The position numbers and the translations under genes were made by a program. A stretch of 64,000 bases of DNA from positions 39,560,587-39,624,586 of the forward strand of contig CM077826.1 of NCBI GenBank assembly GCA_039720395.1. Reading direction: 5' to 3'. The stretch is from Liquidambar formosana (taxonomy: Eukaryota > Streptophyta > Magnoliopsida > Saxifragales > Altingiaceae). The notes beneath the pieces are model-generated. The model made no database searches and was not told where the DNA came from. It was given only the letters and a program-made list of their open reading frames with translations. Shown piece by piece: positions 46,098 to 57,519 of this stretch (position 1 is its first letter; the number at the start of each line of letters is the position of its first letter).

Positions 46098-46734
46098 ATG
46101 GTGTCTATGAACGCTGCTCAGAGAGAGTGGAGAAATCAACGAAGGAGGAAACTGTACGCAGCAGCCAAAAGATTGCGAGAACGTAAGGAAGATCCTGTCT
46201 TCTGCGTCTTCTTAAGAATAGATAGTACATGCACTATAGATCAGCTATTAATGCTGATGAACTATGTACTATATCTTGTTCTAAATTTATCTATGACTTT
46301 GCAGAGGATTTGGATTTGCAACAAAAAACACGAGGAAACTCTTAGATGCAATATAAAAGTTGAGGTCACCGATCCCATGGGCATTATAACAGCTAATGTC
46401 TTTGATGATGTCGCTGAAAGTATCTTCTCATGCACAGAAACTCAGTTAGTTGACTTCACAGATAATGTATGCTCTCATCTTATTCCCTACTATTCCAATC
46501 TTAACATCTGAATTACTATTGGATTCATTTATTAACATCCTCTATTATCCATACATTTTTGCTTCATATTTAAAAACTTACTGTATATATTTATTTGAAT
46601 TCACCAGTGGCCATATACACCAATATCTGAATCAGGACTCTCAAAATCTTCAACACATTCTGGAGACCTTCTTCAAACCAATAGTTCAAAAACAATACCA
46701 TTCTGAAGATACACTCCTCAGAGAATCGTCATGA
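46098..46734 (+). pseudogene. Helitron RPA-like single-strand-binding protein remnant
   Basis: Starts MVSMNAAQREWRNQRRRKLY, like the basic N-terminal leader of Helitron proteins. Then, after a probable intron ending CTTTGCAG (about 46303), CNKKHEETLRC and KVEVTDPMGIITANVFDDVA, an OB fold of the replication protein A C-terminal type (usually VTDxTGxxxxxxFDxxAE). A second intron fits GATAAT|GTATGC to TTCACCAG (46470-46605), followed by PYTPISESGLSKSS and a stop. Plant Helitrons often carry RPA-like genes, probably to coat single-stranded DNA. Zinc-finger spacing is incomplete and the frame breaks, so it is probably inactive. Confidence 0.6.
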
Positions 46735-47469
46735 TGAGAGCATGCCAAAAAGGTATGTCATTTATCACGCAAAGCTAATTGAGCATCTATTTATTGAACC
46801 AGTGACAAGTAATGAAGACAAGAACCTCAAATCTTCACCAAAGGAATATCAAGAGAAGCGCCTAAAAGCCATTCATACTTCCACTGAAGAAACTTCAAAA
46901 GTTTAAGTCACAAGAAATGCCCCAGATTGGTGATATGGAGAAAGACTCTTTCAACACATCCAAAAGATACTTCAACCATCACACTGAACATCTCAATGCA
47001 CTTTTTGTTATATGTATATATAACTCAAAACACCTTTTTGTTTTTACATGACACTATGCACACCCTGCAGCTCTAGCTTTTCTACTGCTCTTCAGAGGCT
47101 CCTAGCAACGTAAGTATATTGCCTGTACATATCCTCTGAAGAAATGCAACTTTTGTTTGGCTGCACTAGTATCCCCTTTGTATAGAAGACACCATTCGTT
47201 GCACTAGCATCACCTTTGTACAGAAGACACTATTTATTTACTATGGAATAGCTGTTTCTTAAAAAAAAGGAAAGTGTTTATCAGTTCTGTTAATAATCAA
47301 AGAATGCAATTATAAATTCCCATTCTTGGTACCCATTGAAACCCACCCACCCCAGGAAAGGAACTTGCCACTGCATCAGATGAGCTCCTAAAAAGAAAAA
47401 GAAAAAAATCTAGTGACGCACACGGGTATTGTCCCCTAGTATATATATATATATATATATATATATTAT

Positions 47470-47575
47470 GTATATATAATCTGAAGAAATTCTCAGTTGT
47501 CCGCTTGGAATTCTTTCCGTTTCGGTTGGCTGGGTAATTGAACTTCATTTTTCTACATTGTACTTCAGACATGGT
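47470..47575 (+). repeat. Third copy of sequence following FLU exon 1
   Basis: Matches 3868-3960 and 61982-62065 (AATTCTCAGTTGTC, TTCTTTCCGTTTC, GGGTAATTGAACTTCATTTT). It follows the Helitron's right flank, with only a (CA)n/(TA)n tract between it and FLU exon 4, so the microsatellite seems to have been a recombination point. 47576-48000 has another (TG)n(TA)n tract and nothing recognisable. Confidence 0.75.
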
Positions 47576-47602
47576 TGCATGTTACATACATAGTGTGTGC
47601 GC

Positions 47603-47651
<49 letters not shown>

Positions 47652-48818
47652 TATGGGATTGATCAGGTTCGAGACCTAATGCAAATCATAAAAGATAATG
47701 TGGCAAGTGGGAAAGCTAGAGTATATGGATTTCTAAGTCATTGTACCTTAAGCCAATATTCAATAGAAATCTCGTATGAAAGTTTGTTGACATAACCAAA
47801 TAGTTGGAAGCAAGTTCATTCTAAACAATTATATCACTCCTGGTATAAAGAGGAGAGTGAAGAAAGTTATTTCATTTTATTTTATTTTATTTTATTTGAG
47901 GTCGAGGGAATGGGCATGTCCTTGCCATTGGGAGCAAATCATTTTACCACGGGAGCAGAGATATTATTACATCACTCCTTGTATAAAGATAAAAGTGAAG
48001 AAAGTTTTATGCGTAAAAAACACTTCAATGCCACGCCGTGTAGTTTGTCCAAAGTTTTTATTGAGTTCATTTTGAATTTTATTTTATAAATCAATGTAGT
48101 CCAATTATGAAAGACCGTCTATTTAGCGCAGGAATTAGAATGGAGTCCTCTCCCGTTGGGCATCTGGCGATATTTTGAGTGACAGCGCAACACTCAGTTT
48201 ATCTGTTGTCATTGCCCATCATCTTCTCCGGCAACCATGGCTCGATCCCTCTCTTTATTCCCTTTTTTTGTTTTTTTCTTATGCTCAAAAACCCCCCCAA
48301 CAGTCACCACACGACCCATGACCACCAACCTCCTCCTCTAAATAGCCAACGTGGAAACCCCAACAACCATGGCCCTTGTCGATAAACCGCTCGGCAGTTC
48401 CTCCATCCCTGCAACTACGACCTCCTTCTCTGCCATCGATTCCACATCTTTTTTATGTACAATAAATTTGTTATAGAAAGGAGCGGACCCGTAAGGCACT
48501 TCAAATCCAACGGTAACACGATGAATATTCTAGGTTGAATCCAAGACTTTCTTCGGTTACCAGAGACGATTAGGGAGTTCAGATCATTGAGAGAGGTAGG
48601 GTTTTAGCAGATATGTTATATTTACAAAAGATAGGAGGAGGCGAATCGTGTCTACAAGGCTATGGGTTTGTATTTGGTGGTGTCGGTGGCGTATAGACAA
48701 CCATGACAAGGGAATGGATTTTCAGTGGGGTGGTTTTTTTTGGTCTTCGATCTAGTGTATCCTTGAAGCTGACAACTAAGGAACTAATTACTGTCGCAAC
48801 CGGGTGGTTTTGAGAGAT

Positions 48819-49031
48819 TCGGATTTGGTGCAGTTGGCTACTTTTATTGCATAGTGCAATAAACATAGGATTGATGACACGTAGAAATGAGGAGAAATAG
48901 AGGATTGTTAAGCGTTGGGCGTCAAATGCATATCTCGAATTTCAGCCCTCCCTTTCTCCTCCTTGCCATGTGTTATCAATCCTATGTTCATTACACCATG
49001 CAATAATTGCACCAAATCCAAATCCGGTTTG
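48819..49031. repeat. Inverted repeat inside the Mutator-like element
   Basis: 48819-48884 and 48967-49031 are complementary: GATTCGGATTTGGTGCAGTT, ATTGCATAGTGCAATAAACA, TAGGATTGATGACAC against their mirror. Arms about 65 bp, spacer about 80 bp. Could be a small fold-back element; outer borders not clear. Confidence 0.75.
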
Positions 49032-49711
49032 GAGAGGGGTCGGGGGAAAAGGGTGGGGTTTGCTGCTTTGCACACTCAAGGTAGAGATTCAAAAACTCCA
49101 TTATTTGACAGGGCCGACCCTAATAGGAGGCTACCACCTGACCAAAAAATTAGAGCCCCAACTTAATTGTTACCCTTATAGTAGGTCCCGTCCCAAAAAA
49201 TAATAAAAATAAAAATAAAAAACACATTTATTTTAGGGGCAGGTTCTTGCCATCACTTAAAATATTCTAAGTCTCCCACTAATTAAATCCCCTCAAATTT
49301 TACTGAAAGCATCCTATATTCCTAAAAAACCCTTAATAAAAAAATTCTCTAAACATTTTTCCACCCCATCCCAACCTGTAACTTGTCCCCCTCTCAAGCC
49401 CCTTGCCCTTTACTAAAGAAGACGGCATCGTCATCAACAAGACTCACTGGAAACCGATAGCGAGTTGCCTCATCGGAAACCAACGCCGACGCCAACGCTG
49501 ACATTGATGCCAACACAAACAAACGCCACCACAAGCCAACGTTGACACTAACTTACACCGTTGCCTCATCGGCGACCGACGTCGACGCCCACAAAAGTAG
49601 TAAACTCACTACTGTAATCCATGACAAAAGCAGACTCAACCATTCTATCTTGAGTGGACACATCATCACGCTGCAACAAGTAAACAATGTCAAAAAAATA
49701 ACTTTTGAAAT

Positions 49712-50122
49712 TGTTCGGTTACTCAAAACCGAACATCTCTTATTTGTTCAAACCTATTAGTAAGAACAAAGTATATATATTCGGCTTTATAGAAAATAAC
49801 AATATAAAAACGTTCGGAACTTTAAAACCGAACATCTCTTATTTTTTCTGACTTATAAACACGAATACTCAAAATCCATTCACAGTTACATAAACGAACA
49901 ATTCTCAATTGTTGTATAGTTAAGTTGTTCGGACTACTACAGGTGAATAATATCCATTTGTTTGGAGTTACATAATCGAACAATATCCATTTGTTCCGAG
50001 TTGGGAAATGAAACCAAATAACTTTGTTTGGACTTAGAAGTCAGAACACATTAAAAGAGTTTGGTGTTACATAAATGAACATTATAAACATGTTCAGAGT
50101 GGAGAAACCGAACAAAACGAAA
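49712..50122. repeat. About ten subterminal repeats with GTTCGG/CCGAAC
   Basis: Imperfect units of about 33-38 bp, each starting GTTCGG or GTTTGG and often containing ACATAATCGAACAA or AAACCGAACATCTCT followed by ATATCCATTT. Such arrays are typical transposase-binding sites near hAT ends. Confidence 0.75.
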
Positions 50123-50576
50123 TTCAGCATACAAAAAACTTAAGTTAAACTCGATAAAAAAAGTGTATAAATACTTACATTTTGATTGCTAATATCATTT
50201 CTATCGATGTTTTTCTCGTCCATTATTCAATTTAACATAAGAAACACTAATTTTTCATGTAAATATAGATTTGGTATCAAGGTTGTTAGGGTTTGTGAGA
50301 GTATGATGTTTATAGATGGTGTAATGCTTTTGGAGTTGGGGGTGGAGTGGGGTGGGGATAGGAAATTTTTTAAGTCTTTAAATAGACATGTCTTTATTGG
50401 TAAATTTATATTTAGATATAAAGAATTTAACAAATTATTTTAAATAGTGGGAGGCTTAGAGTATTATGAGTGGTGGCAATAGCCTTGCCTTTTTTTTAAT
50501 ATCTATATTAATAAAGGCTCCAACCAAATATAAGGGCCCATGTAGTTCCGAACCCAAGTCCATAGACAATAGCCCA

Positions 50577-50768
50577 AATAATCTACTTAACCCAAGTTTT
50601 TCAAAGTTGAAGTTGATCAAATTTTACTTTCGTTCAATTATGTCACAACAAAGATTGACCGGATTAGTTATATTATCCATTAAAAATAAGGTGATAAAAA
50701 AGTTTGATTATGCTAGTGTAATTAGTAATTTTGTAGCTAAAAAAGTGAGAAAAGTAATGTTTAAATGA
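50577..50768 (+). pseudogene. Tip100-type transposase C terminus
   Basis: Reads PSFSKLKLIKFYFRSIMSQQ, then RLTGLVILSIKNKVIKKFDY, ASVISNFVAKKVRKVMFK and stop. This is the end of the hAT dimerisation domain of the zinc-finger MYM/TTF-type transposases (usually SFSKLKLIKTYLRSTMSQERL and LAILSIE). The remaining several hundred residues, including the catalytic RNase H-like fold, are missing, so the element is an internal-deletion derivative. The open frame to its stop suggests a modest age. Confidence 0.85.
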
Positions 50769-52111
50769 TACTTTGATATAGTTGATTCATTTCTTTTTGG
50801 TATTATAGCTTTACATTTTGTTTATATTTTTTCTTCTTCTTGTATATGTGAATTTTGCTAAATTATAAAAGAGGAATATTATATTTTATTTATTTTTAAT
50901 TTTTATAAAGATTTATTTTTTTATCTTAATCTAGAAGCAAATTTTAGTAATCATATATGCATGCAAATTTTGTGTGTACTAGGAAAAAGAATTATTCAGT
51001 ATAAATTTTGTTGTAAATGTGAATATGTATAGAAGACCCTATTTTAGGATTTCGTTTAAGGCCGAAAAAACTTAGAACCGGCCCTGCATATCGGTGACAA
51101 AAAGGTTAGGGGTAAAAAGGTAGAAACAAATAGGGGTTTTCCGTTGACCTCTTGCAGAGTTACTGAAAGAGAGACATGTGGGTGTGTTGTGAGGTCGATT
51201 GGCAATGGGGTTTAAGGGGCGTGAAGGTTCATTAGATCAGGAGATCATGATTGAACTCAAAATGGGATTGCTTTTGGGGTTAGGGTTTTCCAATTTATGA
51301 ACGAGGAGCTGGTCTTCTGATTTCCATCAGAGGAGGAGAGAAACAGATTCTTGCCCACCCGAAACACCATCTCACCGCCGCTGGTCATGCCTCCGCCATG
51401 CATTCTCTACAACGCAAAACCACCATCACAACCCTTCCACCATTGTTGCGTTCTACATCGAGTTGGTGGGCTATGGCTGAATTTTTCCATTACCAACGAA
51501 GAAATGAGAAATGACTAACATAGAAGATGACCAGTGTGAAGGTGTTGAGAAATTGCACCCTATTTACTCTAGTTCTAAGTCCACGTCAACGACACATTAG
51601 TACTCATGTGATTTTTACGTGCGCCATCTGTTGGTGAACAGACTGGATGTCCACGATTGGACTACAATAGACTACAATGAAACTACTTATTAAAGATTCC
51701 ACATTGATTTTATAAAATAAAATTTAAAGTGGACTCAATAGAAACATTGGACAAACTATATGGCACTAAAGTGTATTTTTACCCAAGTTTTATTTGAAAT
51801 ATTAATTTTTTGTAATTTTGTGGTCAGAGGTGGATGAACTTGTTGGTCGATGATGTCCACAAGGTATGCTCTGTTCTAATTTTACTTCCTTTGCCTTTTT
51901 TTTTTTTTTTTTTTTTTTTTTGCTTTCCTTCAATTTTTTGGAATCAATTCTAAATAAAATAGATTTCAATTTTAATTGAATCTATACACACACACACACA
52001 CACACACCACCTATAAAAGTATGAACGTTGGAAAAACTTTTGACTAACTATTATATCCTTATTAAATCTTTAAAAGACTTAAATAACCTCCCATCATAAT
52101 ATAAAAAAATA

Positions 52112-52342
52112 CTCCCTCCATTTCATAATAAGTGTCTCCTTTGAAGAAAAAACAAGTTTTTTAAGAAAATCTTTTTAAATGCTTTCACATTAATATATTT
52201 ATTTTGAAATATAAAAAAAGAATACCTTTTTAAGGGTATTTTAAGAAATGACTAAAAAAGAATCTTTGACTTTTGGAATGGGATACTTATTTTAAAACAT
52301 CCCAAAATGAAAAGTAGGACACTAATATTGAAACGGAAGGAG
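52112..52342. mobile_element. Stowaway MITE
   Basis: TA TSD (52110-52111, 52343-52344); ends CTCCCTCCATTTCATAATAA and the complement of CTCCTTCCGTTTCAATATTA; 231 bp, AT-rich with inner fold-back. The CTCCCTCC start is the classic plant Stowaway/Tc1-mariner terminus. Confidence 0.93.
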
Positions 52343-52344
52343 TA

Positions 52345-53143
52345 CTAAAAATTTTGAGTACGTATATAGAGAGAAAACGAAACCCCAAAACAAATACTTG
52401 GTATGTATTTTCCATCCCCACTACCCACCGCCTTTTCCTTCTCCTTCTTTTCTCCCAAGTCTCTTGCCAAGAACCCCTTTATCTCCCAAGGTTCTTGACT
52501 TCAATGCCTTAGTTGTGTAAGCCTAGCTATCAAGTCAAGTTTCGGATTTTTGCCTATGAGAAGGAGTGGTAGACGGTCCTACCTTTCTTTCTATCTTAAG
52601 TGAGCTTCTTTCTTCAAGACAACCAAGGCTAAGTTCCACCTTAACTTGAGTGCGGTTGTAACTTCGAAAGGTATTTGATTCCCTCCCTTCCAAAGGGTGC
52701 TTCCATTTATGGGGGATTTCTTATGGTTTATGGTCTATTTTAATATTTTTTTTTATTTTTGTTGTTGAAGATATGATTGATACTGTTTTACTTTATTTTT
52801 TAATGCAAAACTTGTATGATTGTTATTATTGTATTTTATCTTCAATGAAATTTTTTGTTTAATATGTTTTGGGGTGTATGTGGGAAGATTATTTAATTTA
52901 ACAGTGGGTTTCGCAAAATATGAATTGGAGATAGGTTATTTAAAAATTTGTGTATGTTGATCCTGACCCCTCATTGATACACTTTTTATGTTTGGTTTGT
53001 TAGGTGATCATAATGCATATTTTTGTATTTTTATTAATTCTTCATGTGTTGATGATAATGATTCAAACTAAAATATAACAATATTTTATATTACTGATTT
53101 CTTACAAATAATGAATTTTTAAATTGATTTTTAAAAAAAAAAA
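52345..53143. other. Spacer with no recognised gene
   Basis: 52420-52720 is C/T-rich (CCTTTTCCTTCTCCTTC, TCTCCCAAG) and resembles a leader or LTR R region. The rest is AT-rich. No conserved frame or terminal repeat seen. Confidence 0.5.
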
Positions 53144-53151
53144 AAAAAATT

Positions 53152-54567
53152 GGGAGCTTTAGTGGCAAGTCCATATTATTAGACTTGTACAGCCACAAGT
53201 ACATAAAAAAAAATTTATCTAGCCTCAAGTCCAAAAGGATAAGCCATGGACCAAAATACCCTTAAAATACAATTTGAGAGTAATCGTGATTTGACCGGAT
53301 CTACTTTCTCGATCACTCTCTCTCTCTCTGTCTCAGGCAACATAGCAAATATCTAACAATCCCTCCAACATTCATCGACCTTCATCCCATCCATCCCCTG
53401 TCCTTCATCTCCAAGGTTTGCCTTTCTACTATGGAAGATTTTTTTTTTTTTTTTTGTTTTTGCTGCAATACTATGCAAGATTTGTTGATTCCAAGGCATA
53501 ACATGCTTTTTTTAGATGTAACTGAACAAAAAAACCAAGCCATGTGATTACATGGATGAGAAAGCTTCCATTGTTGCTTATTCTATTTGGCGATAAGAAC
53601 CCATTTTGTTCTTGGGTTGTGTTGCATCTTCGACTTTGCCTAAGACAACTTTATCTGCCTTAGTCACTGGCTTCTTGTTCCCTATGTCATGACTTAGAAC
53701 CATTAATTTTTGCATGAGATCTGGTGGTGACTTGCTTTGATGAAGTTTCTGCACCAGATCAGGTAGTGAAACCTCTAGTTTTTCCACCAACTTCCCCAAC
53801 CTTGCTCCAGCTTCTCCAACACCTCCTCTGGTGGTGAAATCATAAGTTTTTACATGAGATCTTGTGGTAAAACCGCCATATTTTGCACCAGCTTTGCCAA
53901 CCCCCATTCCTGTTTCTCCAATGCCTTCTCTATTGGCTTCAACACCTATTCTATCAAACGCGTGTGAGAAAATAACAATTAATCTTAAGTTTATCTTTAA
54001 ACAGTTACATGTAATTGTTTTAGAAAACATTCTTTTTTGTAACAGTTACATCTAAAACCAATTATACACACATAAGTTCATAAACTAATTTACATTCAAC
54101 ATTTATTCTACACAAATCTGTAAATAGTTACATTAAAAAATAATTACATATAAGCATATAGTATAAAAAGTTACATATAATTGTTTTATATTCACCAATT
54201 CTTTTGCACAAATCTGTAAACAGTTACATGAATAGATTTCATTGTGTGAGTAATTTGTGAAAGTATGGGTGTTTCATATCAATTCCTCCATAATTTTATT
54301 TTTCCTTAGTCATGAATTTTGAAACAATTACATGTAACTGTTTAAAAACAACTGCATGTAATGGTTTTAGAAAACATTATCTTTTGTCAAATTCACAAAA
54401 TCTTTTGCTACTAATACCAAAATTCAGAATTAACAGTTAAATATACTCACAAAACAATAATTTAAATTTAAATTCTATTAAAAATAATTTAATTTCAATT
54501 TTTGTTAAATAGTTACATGTAACTATTTGTAACAGTAACATTGAATACAATGTAACTGTTTTTTTTA

Positions 54568-54603
<36 letters not shown>

Positions 54604-54880
54604 ATTTCATATCTAACATAGATCTTGTTTCAAAGATCTCAATGAATAGATTTCAAAAATATAAATTTTATTGAAAATCGATATATAAAATAAAAGTAAT
54701 GCTATTTTAGAGTTTGAAAACAAAAAATAACAACTTAAGGGTATAATTGACTTTATGTACCTAAGACTCTCATAAAAAAACTACTGTTTCATTTAAAAGG
54801 GAAGTTATGGCTGCATAAGATTTAGCCTTGGACTTATAACTTTATAAGTTCTAAAAAGTGGACTTTTCACTAATTTTCCC
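53152..54880. mobile_element. TIR element with ATGTAACTGTT repeats
   Basis: Ends GGGAGCTTTAGTGGCAAGTC and the complement of GGGAAAATTAGTGAAAAGTC; similarity continues imperfectly for about 120 bp. The 8-bp AAAAAATT on both sides (53144-53151, 54881-54888) may be a TSD but is low complexity. At least seven AGTTACATGTAACTGTTT-like repeats lie between 54000 and 54560, one embedded in a (TA)n stretch. A 150-codon minus frame is inside. Superfamily unresolved. Confidence 0.62.
53578..54030 (-). CDS. Unrecognised 150-residue open frame in the TIR element
   Basis: Minus-strand frame from ATG at 54030. It has a Gly-rich middle with near-repeats (GETGMGVGKAGAKYGGFTTR and GGVGEAGARLGKLVEKLE) and an amphipathic stretch with repeated PDLVQKLHQ / PDLMQKLMV. 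No family recognised. Internal repetition suggests a tandemly duplicated short exon. It may be a remnant of the element's own gene, or chance. Its first 25 residues lie in the ATGTAACTGTT repeat zone. Confidence 0.25.
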   Translation of the reverse strand: MFSKTITCNCLKINLRLIVIFSHAFDRIGVEANREGIGETGMGVGKAGAKYGGFTTRSHVKTYDFTTRGGVGEAGARLGKLVEKLEVSLPDLVQKLHQSKSPPDLMQKLMVLSHDIGNKKPVTKADKVVLGKVEDATQPKNKMGSYRQIE

Positions 54881-55248
54881 AAAAAATTTCCTATACACAT
54901 GGGGTACGACAATTTCAGGCCAATAGGTGTCAGACAAATGGAAGCGTGGGGTCTCTATCTAGCGGAGCAAGGCGGCGGTGACGATGCCTACGAGTGAGAA
55001 CACTTTCCTTAGATTAAATCATATCGATATGGCGACATCCATGGAAACGATGTCAGATCTCAAGGGGCTATCGTCTGAGTGCTTTATACTTTATTACGTT
55101 TCTCTTGAAATTTGGTGAGAATTCATATAATGTTGAATTTGTTGTGGTTGGGGTGGTTGTTTTCAAGGGTTTTGGGTAGACTAGGAAAACCCTTGAATGT
55201 TTTTTTTATTCTAATGTGGAAATTGTTGGAATGGGTCATATATATATC

Positions 55249-55735
55249 CTAGATATAGCACACGTGCGTTGCATGTGATTATTTTTAAATAATATTAGTT
55301 ATACAAAATAATAAATACATAAAGATTTTATATCTTTTCATAAAAGAAAAAGTTTAAAATTCGAAGGTAGATTTTTGTTTTTTATAGTTATTGTCAACGA
55401 AAGATTAAAAACTCTTTAGATGTTTATTCGAAAATTTTCTTTTCTTCATAAAACAAAATATTTAAAGAGTTTATATTCATATATATTATTATGCAACTTG
55501 ATAGTTGTTTTAGGAAAAAGAATTCATGTAAAAATCTAACTTTAATTTGTTAAGAGTTTGAGTTAAAATCTAACTTTCATTTATTACCAAATGGTAATAA
55601 TGTTTATTATGTGTTTCAATTAAAAGAATGGTAAATATGTATTTTTTTTTTGTATTTTAAATAAGGGTATATTGGTCGTTTAAAAGTTTTTTTGAGATTC
55701 AGCCTTTTATAGGTAGTATATATATATATATATAT
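55249..55735 (-). mobile_element. Short non-autonomous Helitron, minus strand
   Basis: On the minus strand it begins near ATACTACCTATAAAAGGCTG and AATCTC and ends GCAACGCACGTGTGC, TATAT and CTAG, a hairpin-plus-CTRR terminus. Both starts and ends resemble common plant Helitrons. The exact TC start is lost in a (TA)n tract. About 485 bp, AT-rich, no gene. Confidence 0.55.
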
Positions 55736-55737
55736 CT

Positions 55738-55912
55738 GAATGATGATGTTCAGGTAAGCACGTGCTGATATAAGGTATATCACCACCCGCATTGAAAATT
55801 GTCCCTTGTGCATTAGTGGGTTATAAGGTACATTGGACCAATGCAAGGGGTACAATCCCCAATGCATAGTGCTGATATAACTTATATCAATATGTGCTGA
55901 TGGGAACATAAC
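55738..55912. mobile_element. (TA)n-associated fold-back MITE, copy 3
   Basis: AGCACGTGCTGATATAAGG, TTGTCCCTTGTGCATTAGTG, GTACAATCCCCAATGCAT, then TGATATAACTTATATCA near the other end: the complete family pattern between (TA)n tracts. Confidence 0.75.
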
Positions 55913-55953
55913 CGCATATACATATACATACACACACACACACACACATATAT

Positions 55954-56125
55954 ATAGGATGATGATCAGGTAAGCACGTGCTGATATAACTTATATTAAC
56001 ACTTGCATTAGGAGTTGTACCTTGTGCATTAGTAGGATATGAGGTATATTGGATCAATGCAATGAATACAATCCCTAATGCATGGTATTGATATAACTTA
56101 TATCAATACGTGCTGATAAGAACAT
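55954..56125. mobile_element. (TA)n-associated fold-back MITE, copy 4
   Basis: Starts ATATATAGGATGATGATCAG; carries TTAGGAGTTGTACCTTGTGC and GTATTGATATAACTTATATC. Same orientation as copy 3 and only 42 bp from it. Confidence 0.75.
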
Positions 56126-56144
56126 AATTGTGTATATATATATA

Positions 56145-56324
56145 TATAGTCTTGATCAAGTCAGCACATGTTGATATAAGTTATATCAAAACCATGCATT
56201 AAAGGTTGTACCCCTTGCCTTGGCCTAATGTACTCCTTAACTCACTAATGCACGAGGTACAACCCCTAATGCGGGTGTTGATATAAGTTCTATCAGCACG
56301 TGTTTACCTGATCATTATCCTATA

Positions 56325-56325
<1 letters not shown>
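56145..56325. mobile_element. (TA)n-associated fold-back MITE, copy 5
   Basis: Inverted relative to copies 3-4: ends ACGTGTTTACCTGATCATTATCC followed by TATATATT, with TGTACCCCTTGCCTTGGCC on the left half. The family is palindromic, so orientation is judged from the longer arm. Confidence 0.7.
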
Positions 56326-56349
<24 letters not shown>

Positions 56350-56359
<10 letters not shown>

Positions 56360-57515
56360 AAAATGATTCTTGAGACCACTGCTGTTAGCTTAACAAGTAA
56401 GACCATGGCATTTTTGTAAATATAACAATTAATGTATAACAGTTTCCTATTCTCATGGGAATACCAATATTTTTCTTAAAAAAACAATAACTTTTTTTTT
56501 TTAAAGAGTTTGATTTTGATAAAAATCATATTTTTGGACTATACTCATCAAGAGCTTCAAAACAAAACCCATGTTGACTAGGAATTATAAATAAAAATTT
56601 GAAGTTAAATCAATAATCAGATTAAGTTTAATATAACTTGAAAATAAAGTTAAATTTATGTTGAAAATCAAGTTAAATTTACTTTTAAAATATTCCATAC
56701 TTATCTCTGTTGAAAATCATTACTAATCAAAGGGCTTGAAACAGTTATGGGATAGGGGTATTTTGGTCAGTTTAGTTGAGTGTAAAAATGAAATGGAACA
56801 AACATATCATATCACACCCAACACCATCGTGAAACAGGGAGAGGGAATTAAGGAAAGGGAAACAAGGAATAGCTCTTTGGTTTGAAAAGGGCACTAGCGT
56901 CATAGCAACTTGAGTTTCGTTATGTGTTAGACGGAGAATTTCAATTGAAAGCATTTTATGGAATGCTAGCTAATTCAGTTAACAGATTCGGCTCTCTAAA
57001 GTGGTCTTATATAGCACCACTATATATATATATATGATAATTATTTTGCTTGAATTTTATTGTTGATGAGAAGGGAGGAAAAAACAAGAAAGAAGAAATG
57101 AGGAAAAAGAAAGATGAAAATCTCTCCACTCACTTTTCAATCTTTGCGTGAAAAAAAAAAAAAAATGAACATAATTATACCATAAAAAAATAAAATTGAG
57201 AAAAAAATTGTAGAAAAAGTAAGAAAGTATATTATGAGGATCAATTTCGCTTATTAAAAAAATAGATTAAATTATACTTAAAAATATTTTAGAGCATCAA
57301 AAATATAAAATGAATTAAAATAATCATGTTTGCTACTTTCCTTGGATTGCACATCTCGAACTGAAGTATCAAATTGCCACAACCCACATAAGGTAGCAAA
57401 AGAAATTTGTTACTTTTTTCTTTTTTCTTCTTTTTTTTTTTTGTTTTTTTTTGTTTTTTTTTTGTTTTTTTTTTTTTTGCGACTTCTCTTCGAGGTGCTC
57501 CTATATCACATATTA
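56350..57515. other. AT-rich spacer without a gene
   Basis: Contains runs of T with single G (57417-57478) and no conserved frame. The poly-Phe frame there is an artefact of the T run. Confidence 0.6.
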
Positions 57516-57519
57516 GATT

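Larger units (their letters stand above)
43987..47439 (+). mobile_element. Helitron (3.45 kb) with captured gene piece
   Basis: The 5' end TCTATACTACTATAAG follows an A, and the 3' end ...CACGGGTATTGTCCCCTAG precedes a T, as required for Helitron insertion between A and T with TC...CTRR ends. It makes no TSD. The site is a (CA)n-(TA)n microsatellite just after the last FLU exon. Inside are galactinol synthase exon 1 (44228-44520) and an RPA-like pseudogene (46098-46734), both in plus orientation. 44530-46090 is AT-rich without a recognised gene. No Rep/helicase, so non-autonomous. Confidence 0.82.
49109..51086 (+). mobile_element. hAT element of Tip100 type
   Basis: Left end CAGGGCCGACCCTAATAGG, right end the complement of CAGGGCCGGTTCTAAG, typical of Tip100-type plant hATs. 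Flanks TTATTTGA and CATATCGG do not match, so no TSD survives or one end comes from another copy. Contains subterminal repeats (49712-50122) and a transposase C-terminal piece (50577-50768). 50130-50560 is AT-rich with nothing recognised. Confidence 0.78.
48011..51784. mobile_element. Mutator-like element with 9-bp TSD
   Basis: Perfect TSD AAGTTTTAT (48002-48010 and 51785-51793). TIRs of about 90 bp: left GCGTAAAAAACACTTCAATG, right the complement of GGGTAAAAATACACTTTAGT, both running into TAGTTTGTCCAA. A hAT (49109-51086) is nested in it, so the element itself is about 1.8 kb. Its inner part (48120-49100, 51090-51690) holds GC-richer, exon-like but unrecognised sequence and an inverted repeat at 48819-49031. 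No MuDR transposase. Confidence 0.92.
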
